Source: Siphonodentalium dalli (taxonomy: Eukaryota; Mollusca; Scaphopoda; Gadilida; Siphonodentaliidae). Taken from it: a stretch of DNA of 64,000 nucleotides. The notes below the pieces were generated by a model that was not told where the DNA came from, ran no database searches, and saw nothing but the letters and a program-made list of their open reading frames with translations. The position numbers and the translations under genes are program-made. Location of the stretch: contig CP136061.1 in the NCBI GenBank assembly GCA_032622095.1, positions 20,154,991 to 20,218,990 on the forward strand, read 5' to 3'. This document shows positions 57,601-64,000 of the stretch, piece after piece; position 1 is the stretch's first letter, and each line of letters opens with the position of its first letter.

Positions 57601-60600
57601 ATTTATCGGAGAATTGTTTTGAAAATTTACTGAGGAGCTATCGAATTTGAAATTATTTTGATGAATAACATGGATTTGACTATTTGCATGACTAAATACT
57701 TTGGTACACCCTACATATCACATTCCTCGTTCGATCGTCACCAAACTCCCTACAGACAACATCCCTCATCCAATTGTCACCAAATTTCATAGGGATCTTC
57801 GGGGGTGACCTCTAGATGGGAATCTTTTTTTTCCTCCAAAATTCGCTCAGAAACATGGATTTGTATTTCATTGAAAAACATGGCCGTCAACAGCCATCTT
57901 GGATTTCTGGTATATTTAACCCTTTCAGTGCCAGGGGCCGATCTCATCAGCCCTAATTTACGGTCTGTTAAATCGGCCCTAAAAAACATTTAATTTGTTT
58001 TTTAGATTTTTTTGGATTGAATTGTTTTTGGGTATGCTTAAGGGTATGCGGCTTATACGGACCCTGGCTCTTACGGACCCTGGCTTTTACGGACCACCGG
58101 CTGATACGGACCCTGGCTTATACGGACCCCGGCTCATACGGACCTCAATTAAAATATGCAATTTTCAAACTTATATTTATGAATTTAATATATAATTATG
58201 ATTGTCTTTTCACACATATATCTTATTAATTGAGAATTTCGGTGATTTTTTTGGTAATTTTCAAACTTATGAATTTAACAGATTTTTTCGGTGATTTTCA
58301 AACTTATATTTCTGAATTTAATATAATTATGATTGTCTTTTCACACATATATCTGTATTAATTGAGAATTTCGGTGATGTTCTGGCTTGAAAAAGCATTT
58401 ATAGAATCGTGTTAATTAATCTTTTCACCGTTGTATAAACACGCGTGTGTGATCCCTTTATGTCGTTGTATAAACAGACACGCGGTGATAAATGGTCAGT
58501 GAATGGTGTTCAGGATGAATCCACTGAGTTTGATTTGTTACGAAAACATGTTAGAAAAAACACAACTTGTTTCAACTGATTTATTATCCGTTGAAAAAAC
58601 ACTCGTGTGTGATCCCTTTATATTGTTTTATAAACAGACACGCGGTGATAAATGGTCAGTGAATGGTGATCGGGATGAATCCACTGAGTTTGATTTGTTA
58701 TGAAAACATGTTAGTAAAAACACAACTGGTATATATTCAACTGATGTATTGTTGACTGGCAGAACCATCAACAGGAAAAGCCTGGATCGACGACCAGGGC
58801 AAGATTGTATACTCAAGATACCCACTACCACTGAAATAAAGAACCCAAGAAAATTATGTCAAAAATGTGTTTTTTTTTCTTCTTTTTTCTTTTGCTTTCT
58901 TCATAATAAAAGCTAATATATGAGGGGTGAAGGAAAGGGCCTATTGGCCCTTTCGACCATCCCGGGGTTAGCCCCCCCCCCCAAATACTCCCTCCGATGA
59001 CTGGCATAATTCCGCAATGTCTAACTGTGCTCCATTCGGCTTCGTCACGAGGTTATTGGCTGCATTGAACCTGAATGTTCCCGTTTGACACATCCAGTCG
59101 GGTTTGTGACACAGGTGAGTTATAAAAAAAATGTTAGGAAAACGAGTGAGACGACCAGAAAGTTGATGTCCTTGTGGATAGACTACTCGTCGATGAGGAT
59201 AACTGCCAGCAAACTACTGAAAGAAGCCGCCAAGCTGTACGCCCCAGTTTAGATAATGTTCGTCTGATGTAACGTTGTTCCATTTTTGTTGTCATCATAT
59301 TTTTGTTATCTCAGTATATATGTTGTCGTCAGTATTTTAATTTATTTAAATAAACATAAAAAATAAAATTGTATATTTTAATTGAGGTCCGTATGAGCCA
59401 GGGTCCGTATAAGCCGAGGGTCCGTATAAACCAGGGTCCGTATAAGCCGGAGGTCCGTATGAGCCAGGGTCCGTATGAGCCAGGGTCCGTAAGAGCCAGT
59501 GTCCATATCAGCCGGCATTCTGCTTAAGCATGCTATAGCGAATTTTAAAACAAACTGGATAAAACCTTAGGGGCATGTTATAACTCAAAACTATCACCAA
59601 GTATTCATAGTAATAATTTTGATGCCCATGAAAAACTTAAGATTCCCTGGCACTAAACCTACAAAATAAGTCTGTTAAAGAATATAAGAAAAAATTATTA
59701 AAATTGTAAAAAATTGTAAAAAATAATAACAAATGATGAAAAATTGTTAGGCCAATGCATTCTCTTGTCCTGGCACTGAAAGGGTTAATACATACAACCT
59801 TTTTGAATATGTTTAGATATTTACAGAGAACAGATTAAGGAGGTACCAGAGAAATTAAATCAACATATGTCTAGTAAACACTATCTACATGCTACAGAAA
59901 TGGTCGTACATGCAGGTCGGTATATAAATCAAGGTGGGAAATTAAATCAGCATATGTATAGTAACACTATTTATTATATACTCTACAGTGAAATAGCTCT
60001 AAACGGCCAGAAAATAAACTATGAATCGCTTGACCCAGCGAGCAGATATGATTTTGTTATTTGCTTTTCGTATTTACCTTCATATCATTACATAGCGTTT
60101 CATATTTACCTTCATAGCATTACATAGCGTTTCATATTTACCTTCATAGCGGTCACATTTTGTTATTTGCTTTTTGTATTTACCGTCATAGCGTTACTAC
60201 TGGAATATCTCGGTCACACGCTCAAAATAAAAGAAAACACCATGAAGCCACCGGATTTTATGTTATAAAACTTATCTAAAGTGGGACAGATTATGGAGAA
60301 TTATTGTCTGTGTTATTATATATATTAAAGATACGGATGGCCTTCGCGGTGGGTATTGCTGTTAAAATAGTCACATCTGTTAAAACCACCATAAACAGAA
60401 AGAATATTAAAATATAGAGAGATGTTGTTCTTATACCAATCATAAAGTTTGCATAAATGACATGTTATTAAGTCAAGATCGTACAAAGTGTTAGTAAACA
60501 AAAGACATGTTATGGTACAGTACAGTACGTAAAGAGTGTGTGATAAGGAAAACACTCAATACCGGGGAGATCCCACTAATAAATGTTGGTTAAAACTGTA

Positions 60601-61111
60601 CCATGTTGTTTAAAACATATTGTTATAGCGCTCACTAATCTTCGCCACTCAATATTTTGGTGTTGAATGGGTCACATTGAATCAATCTTCCCAAATAATC
60701 ACCACAGTGTTGAGTGTTTTGCTTATCGCACACTCTTTATGTGCTGTATATAAACAAACGCTCGGCTCCCATAATTTGTTTTGTGGATAATATCGTATTC
60801 ATTCTATCATTATACTATACTATTAGTATATTTTTGAGGAAATGTTCTTAATTTGCTAAATTTTGTTTCTAAAACATAACATATAACTTATAACTTTGCA
60901 ATCATCAAAATTGGCCATGGCAAATAAGCAATGCTGTGGCAAAATGTGGAATTTAACATGCCCCCAATATTAAGTTTGCGGTGGGACATTTTTCCTAAGT
61001 TTGAGGGTTGAATTTGATTCTTGATTGTTTTCAGTGGCTAAGTTGGAGGGACCCTTGTCGTCAATAGAAGCTTTAAGAGATCTGAGGCTGGAGCTGCTGG
61101 CAAAAAAGGAG
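42593..61111 (+). CDS. EXOC4: EXOC4 (Sec8), exocyst complex subunit: 5' part of the gene, exons 1-7
   Basis: Sec8 is a subunit of the octameric exocyst, which tethers secretory vesicles to the plasma membrane before SNARE fusion. Seven exons with GT/AG borders and matching phases (0, 2, 1, 1, 2, 1, 0 at successive donors) give a continuous N-terminal reading of about 186 residues. Hallmarks that match Sec8 as I know it are TSFLMSIVNTLSS, AYKQCDKNLAEL, LLHCKRDELRRLWINGVEQK, VPEKLNQHMSSKHYLHATEM and LEGPLSSIEALRDLRLEL, corresponding to the N-terminal coiled-coil (Sec8_exocyst) region. The remaining ~800 residues would lie to the right; no exon 8 was found before 64000. Intron sizes are 4.9, 2.2, 4.2, 1.3, 4.2 and 1.1 kb, and nearly all of them are transposon or minisatellite sequence. 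Confidence 0.93.
42799..44949. mobile_element. MULE-like element with ~345-bp TIRs in EXOC4 intron 1
   Basis: Inverted arms 42799-~43142 and ~44604-44949 share GTTATGCAGTAGGTCC, GATTTGCGTAGATCTCCGTA, CAAACAAACCCATCAGATTT and AAGAGGATTATCTTACTGGC-type blocks. An 8-bp duplication GACGAATC flanks it (42791-42798, 44950-44957). Long TIRs, 8-9 bp duplication and an internal transposase-like remnant point to a Mutator-like element. A second foldback (ATCGAGAATACTAAATAAGT..., ~44039-44086 and ~44160-44213) is nested inside. Confidence 0.75.
43620..43945 (-). pseudogene. Transposase fragment (MULE-like) inside the long-TIR element
   Basis: Minus-strand frame reading KWTNNNCESLNHILKQAVEW, then VKIIYNVVKGEYDELERSIF and RRRHFEKFLRQIRP. 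The TNNxCESLNHxLK pattern is one I associate with the C-terminal region of Mutator-like transposases in animal genomes. Only ~100 codons remain; the catalytic DDE region is not seen, so the element is non-autonomous. Confidence 0.5.
45152..46282. mobile_element. Non-autonomous hAT element in EXOC4 intron 1
   Basis: Ends TAGTGATGCGGACCGGACC and its complement; flanked by a perfect 8-bp duplication CGGAATAC (45144-45151 and 46283-46290). Subterminal regions (45160-45265 and 46149-46275) are packed with GGACCGGACC/GGTCCGGTCC words, the usual layout for hAT transposase binding. The interior (~0.85 kb) has no transposase. Confidence 0.88.
46324..47240. mobile_element. DNA element with GAGAAGTCGGCCC end clusters in EXOC4 intron 1
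   Basis: Inverted ends ACTTGAAGTGAATACAGGAG (left) and its approximate complement (right, to 47240). Each end holds 3-5 copies of AGAAGTCGGCCC in inverted orientation (46340-46436, 47148-47226). It starts 34 bases after the hAT duplication. No clear target duplication or transposase; superfamily unknown. Confidence 0.6.
46680..46817. repeat. 46-bp tandem repeat, 3 copies
   Basis: Unit TTTGATGAGCCGGCCCAAAG plus CCCCGATAAATGGTGATGGAGTTTTC split as identical copies, inside the preceding element. Confidence 0.9.
47571..47611 (+). CDS. EXOC4: EXOC4 exon 2
   Basis: Acceptor TTTTTGTATTTACAG, donor CAAG|GTAAAT. Reads TSFLMSIVNTLSS, matching the conserved LL-S-hydrophobic-TLS block near the Sec8 N-terminus. 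It enters in phase 0 from exon 1 and leaves with two bases of the next codon, which exon 3 completes. Confidence 0.88.
48104..48484. mobile_element. piggyBac-like MITE in EXOC4 intron 2
   Basis: Flanked by TTAA (48100-48103, 48485-48488), with perfect 14-bp inverted ends CCCTTTACCCAACA. TTAA targets and CCC-T-start TIRs are the piggyBac signature. It contains two hairpins of the same family (48254-48322 and 48391-48457). Confidence 0.85.
48254..48322. repeat. Hairpin unit (TGCATTCTCTTATATATG family), copy 2
   Basis: CCAATGCATTCTCTTATATA...TATATAAGAGAATGCATTGG, ~26-bp arms. Other copies: 39227-39293, 48391-48457, 49541-49615, 49644-49707; half copy 59752-59766. Confidence 0.85.
48971..49183. 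mobile_element. 213-bp palindromic mariner-like MITE, copy A (intron 2)
   Basis: Flanked by TA; ends CAGTAACGCTCTAAGTAATC / complement ending ACTG. It is self-complementary over nearly all its length, with TTTTCAGGATTTAGTCGGAA in each arm. A CAGTA end plus TA duplication suggests Tc1/mariner mobilisation. Copy B lies at 49912. Confidence 0.85.
49541..49707. repeat. Two hairpin units of the TGCATTCTCTTATATATG family in intron 2
   Basis: 49541-49615 and 49644-49707, in a context resembling a decayed piggyBac-like element (TTAACCTTTTCATAAC at ~49504; CCTGTGCCAGTG). Confidence 0.75.
49816..49904 (+). CDS. EXOC4: EXOC4 exon 3 (unit zero of the splice-donor minisatellite)
   Basis: Acceptor AAATTTCTTTTTCAG, donor GGTTG|GTAAGTA. 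Reads ADFAQREKEKARIDKAYKQC and DKNLAELVV, matching the Sec8 stretch around its ExEK...AYxxCDxxLxEL segment. Phases fit exons 2 and 4. Its last 16 bases, GCAGAACTTGTGGTTG, together with the first 23 intron bases form the founding unit of the array that fills intron 3. A foldback MITE sits 7 bases into the intron. Confidence 0.93.
49912..50125. mobile_element. 214-bp palindromic mariner-like MITE, copy B, 7 bp inside the exon 3 donor
   Basis: TA at 49910-49911 and 50126-50127; ends CAGTAATGCCCTAATTAATC / complement ending CATTACTG. Almost a perfect hairpin (centre CTCTCCCCCGAGAG). It was inserted in the TA of the donor GTAAGTA, leaving GTAAGTA intact. Closely related to copy A (48971). Confidence 0.9.
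50144..53152. repeat. ~91-copy minisatellite of the exon 3 end plus its 5' splice site (EXOC4 intron 3)
   Basis: Unit: GCAGAACTTGTGGTTG then GTAAGTATATATCGATA. The first two units are 39 bp (with an extra TATGTA), then 33 bp; from 50222 to 53125 the distance equals 87 units of 33 plus one of 32 (51818). Nearly every unit keeps GGTAAGTAT; exceptions are the units reading GTAGGCAT (~50238) and GTAATTAT (~51196). Variants of the exonic part (gaagaacttgtg, gcagaactcatg, gcagaattcatg, gcacaactcctg, gaataactcctg) occur in ordered blocks. As 33 is a multiple of 3, several frames on both strands are open for hundreds of codons. Confidence 0.97.
53153..54056. other. Remainder of EXOC4 intron 3
   Basis: AT-rich with no recognised element; a polypyrimidine-rich acceptor TTTTATTTTTATTTTTCCAG ends it. 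Confidence 0.6.
54057..54119 (+). CDS. EXOC4: EXOC4 exon 4
   Basis: Acceptor TTTTTATTTTTCCAG, donor AACG|GTAACT. Reads NHQDLLKILDVFRNVSRKMN, aligning with the coiled-coil stretch just before the Sec8 LLxCKxLLHCKR motif. Phase 1 in and out, consistent with exons 3 and 5. Least conserved of the recognised exons. Confidence 0.82.
54517..55438. mobile_element. DNA element with CAGAATGAGGTCC ends in EXOC4 intron 4
   Basis: Inverted ends GTGTCTGACATTTGCAGAAT (left) and complement of GTGTCTGAAATTTGCAGAAT (right). Same family as 41642-41757; an additional partial copy at ~54800-54870. A nested ~370-bp MITE with inverted ends AGTGAACATTCAGACAACCA lies at 55002-55369. The right end is 28 bases before exon 5. 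Confidence 0.7.
55467..55605 (+). CDS. EXOC4: EXOC4 exon 5
   Basis: Acceptor GACTTCAATTTGCAG, donor AAAT|GTGAGT. Reads CRDKIGKIKEDLSSCKTLLH then CKRDELRRLWINGVEQKA, the most conserved N-terminal block of Sec8. Enters completing a Gly codon and leaves with two bases (AT) completed by exon 6. Confidence 0.96.
55606..56512. other. First part of EXOC4 intron 5
   Basis: A short hairpin (CATTGAATAAAAAGGGCC / GGCCTTTTTATTGCAATG) at 55659-55700; otherwise nothing recognised. Confidence 0.55.
56513..57270. repeat. 29-bp minisatellite, ~26 copies (EXOC4 intron 5)
   Basis: Unit TATATATCCCAGCATAACTC plus GTTATCCTT, very regular; variants CAGTATAAC and CAGCATTAC alternate in blocks. Confidence 0.95.
57271..57919. 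other. EXOC4 intron 5, diverged dispersed repeat
   Basis: Two units ~290 bp apart share CACCAAACTTCATATGGATC / CACCAAATTTCATAGGGATC and CTAGATGGGA, followed by AACATGG...CCATCTTGGATTTC. Confidence 0.6.
57920..59784. mobile_element. piggyBac-like non-autonomous element in EXOC4 intron 5
   Basis: Flanked by TTAA (57916-57919, 59785-59788); 16-bp perfect inverted ends CCCTTTCAGTGCCAGG. Inside are two inverted arrays of ACGGACCCTGGCTTATACGG words (58048-58145 and 59384-59517), a duplicated ~130-bp block (58445-58575 and 58605-58735), and a half copy of the TGCATTCTCTT hairpin at 59752. No transposase seen. The right end is 42 bases before exon 6. Confidence 0.85.
59827..59915 (+). CDS. EXOC4: EXOC4 exon 6
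   Basis: Acceptor GTTTAGATATTTACAG, donor GCAG|GTCGGT (weaker than the others). Reads EQIKEVPEKLNQHMSSKHYL then HATEMVVHA, a strongly conserved Sec8 segment. A piggyBac-like terminus ends 42 bases upstream, so the branch-point region is very short before foreign sequence begins. Confidence 0.96.
59916..61034. other. EXOC4 intron 6 with a ~230-bp foldback
   Basis: Three copies of GCGTTTCATATTTACCTTCA near 60040-60150. Inverted arms AAAGAGTGTGTGATAAGG...AAACACTCAA (~60527) and the complement (~60705-60745) form a foldback. No gene. Confidence 0.65.
61035..61111 (+). CDS. EXOC4: EXOC4 exon 7
   Basis: Acceptor TTGATTGTTTTCAG, donor GGAG|GTAGGT. Reads AKLEGPLSSIEALRDLRLEL then LAKKE, matching the Sec8 LEGPL...LxDLRxEL block. 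Phase 1 in, phase 0 out. The next family motif (a DELHRHLY-type stretch) was not found before the window ends. Confidence 0.95.
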
Positions 61112-61396
61112 GTAGGTGTTAACCCTCTCTATACTAAATAATGGATTCTCCCTCTCAGTCATAAAAGTATACATTGGAATAGTCTATTATCCATGTGGAG
61201 GGATGTTCAGATAATAAAAGCAGACAACACACAAAAAGATAATATGATGGATTTCTTTTAATGGGTGGGAAATGTTCAGATAATAAATTTATCAAACAAC
61301 CTATGGTCCTTTATTGAACTTATTATCTGAACATGTTCTGAGGATGGCTACTTATCCATGAGTATTAGTATAGAATGGGTTGAAAACCAGTAAGTT

Positions 61397-61960
61397 GGGA
61401 TTTAGTATGACACTGTTAATAACATGGTACGGATTTAGTATGGCACTGTTAATAGCATGGTAGGGATTTAGTATGACACTGTTAATAGCATGGCACGGAT
61501 TTAGTATGACACTGATTTTAATAATTTAAACATATATGGTACGGATTTAGTATGACACTGTTAATAACATGGTACAGATTTAGTATGACACTGTTAATAA
61601 CATGGTACGGATTTAGTACGACACTGTCAATAACATGGTACGGATTTAGTGTGACACTGTTAATAACATGGTACGAATTTAGTACGAAACTGTCAATAAC
61701 ATGGTACGGATTTACTGTGACACTGTTAATAACATGGTAGGGATTTAGTGTGATACTGTTAATAACATGGTAGGGATTTAGTATGACACTGTTAATAACA
61801 TGGTACGGATTTAGTATGACACTGTTAATAACATGCTACGGATTTAGTATGACACTGATTTTAATCATTTAAACAAACATGGTACGGATTTAGTATGACA
61901 CTGTTTTTAATAATTTAAACAAACATGGTACGGATTTAGTATGACAGTTTTTAATAATTG
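61397..61960. repeat. 33-bp minisatellite, ~15 copies (EXOC4 intron 7)
   Basis: Unit GGTACGGATTTAGTATGACA plus CTGTTAATAACAT; three units are lengthened to ~54 bp by ATTTTAATAATTTAAACA. Unrelated in sequence to the intron 3 array. Confidence 0.93.
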
Positions 61961-64000
61961 TTATTGTTACCCTCCTCCCTATTTTCCACCCTTCTGATTG
62001 GCCCATTTCCTGCCACGTGCGGGCGACAAATCACACTGTCGCCCGCTGAGCCTGGAGACATTGTTTTTGTCGCCCGCTGATGTTATAATGCAAGAATATC
62101 TCCCAACACACACTGCAGTAACTCATCTATTTCACATCACTATAATGTACTAAAAATCATAGATCTTATATACCCCACGGATTCGCAAAACACACCAGTT
62201 GTGGTGTTTGCTAATTTGCATATATTTAGTGAACACTAATATTCGAACTTTTAAGTTGATACTTTTATCGGACAAGCGTTATTATGTACTTTTTACATCG
62301 AAACATCTCGGTGATTCAATATGTTCATGTCGACATTATGGTGCAAGATTGAAAGAGTGGATCCCTTCAGGTTGGTTGGTTATAAATGTTTGCTGGTAGA
62401 CAACGTAATGCATATACGTTTGTCGCGAATGAATGGTACTATACGCTTATCTATGATAACAGACCTCTCCGCGATGTCTGCAATTTGATCATAGAAGTAT
62501 TTTGTTTGAGGATCGCCATGTACTTGGGAGCAATGACACATATGAATGTACATTAATGAAATCGACAACTTCCCAATAACTTTCGGGGAAGACCGTTATG
62601 AAATGAACATCGCGTGTAAATTCCGCGCGCAAGGCGACATTGAATATTCCACATTGCAGAAGGCGATAACATACCTATATGGCTTATTGGTTTACATTGC
62701 ATGGACCGATATTGACGATTTAACCACCAAAATGATCGTAAATAAACGCTGATTATCAAACGATTAACGGCTTGACTATCGTATATGGAACAGAACGATA
62801 TAAGTAGTTACTGAAAATATACATAATCTGGAAAGAAAGCACTCGTGACTCAGTGCAACACCGTGCGTGTGGATGGCAATGATTTTTTTCTGTGGTATAA
62901 TCGGATAACAAAACAGTTGTTGCCCTTCTTCTCGGGAGACATTGAGATTTGTCACCCGCTCGAGAACGGAATGTCTCCCTCGGAGCTGTGCTCCTCGGGA
63001 GACATTCCGTTCTCGAGCGGGTGACAAATCTCAATGTCTCCCTCGACATCGGGCAACAACTGTATATTGTCGTTGTTGTTGTTGTTGTTGTTGTTGTCGT
63101 TGTTGTCGTCGTTGTTGTTGGTGTTGACACTGTTTTTAATAATTTTAAAAAAATGTGATGTTTGTTTATACCTCCTCATCGAATTCACAGAACGACAATA
63201 TCCATATTTACCAATTACAGTCGAATATAACTATAATAGTTGAATTCAGGGGGGGGGGGATAACCTGTATATAAACTTCTTCTAAAGGGACCTTGAATAG
63301 TTCAGCCAACGAAGTTTGTGTTGGTTATAGCGGGGTAGGCTACAGTTATTCATTATTCAGTTCGAATTGTTCCGTTCAATATAATAACTGGTATATGTTA
63401 TATAACGAACAACAACATGTACATTGTGTATACGTGATATGGGAAGAACAACATTTGCTGATTTGTCCTGTTGATTGTATATGGTGTATACGTGATATGG
63501 GAAGAACAACATTTGCTGATTTGTCCTGTTTATTGTATATGGTGTATACGTGATATGGGAAGAACAACATGTACCGACTTGTTCTGTTGATGGATTTCGA
63601 AATATGATAGACTCATTAATATATGATTCGGCGAAAAAAAAAATATATATTTTTAATATATTCGAGGAATGCGTAGTCTGGTCATCTTGGCACACACGAT
63701 GTCATTTTCTGTCGAATTTAGCGTAAACACACTTCCGCGCGTCCAATGTGTATACCCTACAAATTAGTGGTACTCCTTCACCAACTCGTCGACATAATAC
63801 TATGTGTATTCCTCTTTTGTTCGAATTTCTCTCTTGACCACAGGTTCGCCATAATTCTGACAATTTTGCAATTAACCTGGAAAAAATTATGCAACGTGTT
63901 AAAAATGGATGATGTGCATGTGCACCAAATTCGGCGAGTTGCAATGCTATACTTATATACAATCCTATACTTACATACAATCCTGTACTTATATACAATC
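61961..64000. other. Right end of window: intronic sequence with foldbacks and microsatellite
   Basis: Contains GCGGGCGACAAATC / TGTCGCCCGC hairpin words (62015-62085), the palindrome listed below, a GTT/GTC microsatellite (~63066-63125), a 58-bp unit (GTGTATACGTGATATGGGAA...) repeated ~2.5 times at 63425-63580, and a G-run at 63250. No exon or other gene recognised. Confidence 0.6.
62917..63058. repeat. 142-bp palindrome
   Basis: CAGTTGTTGCCC...GGGAGACATTGAGATTTGTC and CTCGAGAACGGAATGTCTCC on the left are mirrored almost perfectly on the right, around a TCGGAGCTGTGCTCCTC centre. Words are shared with 62015-62085, so a larger element may span ~62.0-63.06 kb. Confidence 0.85.

Noticed and set aside
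61552-61740. Plus-strand frame with repeating LLITWYGFS
   Set aside because: By-product of the intron 7 minisatellite.
61112-64000. EXOC4 exon 8
   Set aside because: Searched by eye for an acceptor followed by the expected DELHRHLY-type motif in phase 0; none found, so probably beyond the window.

Overview
This 64 kb window is animal nuclear DNA. It contains an intron-split gene with consensus GT/AG splice sites, nested LTR and non-LTR retrotransposons, a decayed Maverick/Polinton (adintovirus-like) element, many foldback DNA transposons and several minisatellites. The base composition (AT-rich), element mix and compact exons fit a marine invertebrate, plausibly a mollusc. That assignment is inference, because nothing here fixes the species.

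Layout. (1) 1-7354: 3' part of a Ty3/gypsy-type LTR retrotransposon (gag end, a canonical -1 frameshift site, pol, a 1.5 kb region with extra reading frames, 3' LTR 6591-7354). (2) 7355-~16334: a second gypsy-type element with no 5' LTR in view, split by a 1.9 kb hAT-like insertion (10687-12601) with a target duplication, then frameshifted. (3) 16.3-21.9 kb: repeats only (a 16-copy 38-bp minisatellite, a diverged ~150-bp tandem family). (4) 21982-38780, minus strand: Maverick/adintovirus-like genes in the order minor capsid, pX-like, major capsid, unknown, adenain-type protease, all damaged. The major capsid gene is opened by a ~0.9 kb repeat and by a ~5.2 kb long-inverted-repeat element, whose right arm carries a ~7.5 kb non-LTR retrotransposon (ORF1 plus endonuclease-reverse transcriptase). 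Junction repeats let the layers be ordered in time. (5) 38.8-42.6 kb: foldbacks, minisatellites and one possible exon of an unknown gene. (6) 42593-61111, plus strand: seven phase-compatible exons of the 5' part of EXOC4 (Sec8), an exocyst subunit. The gene continues beyond the window or in exons I could not find.

The EXOC4 introns are filled with DNA transposons (MULE-like, hAT, piggyBac-like, mariner-like foldbacks) and minisatellites. The most striking structure is in intron 3. A ~3 kb array of about 91 units (39 bp, then 33 bp) repeats the last 16 bases of exon 3 together with its 5' splice site, so the intron carries about 90 near-consensus splice donors. The exon 3 junction itself is unit zero, with the same 39-bp period once a TA-flanked foldback inserted 7 bases into the intron is discounted. 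The units are multiples of three and share the exon's frame up to a stop at 50489-50491.

All family names rest on motifs recognised by eye. No database search was run.
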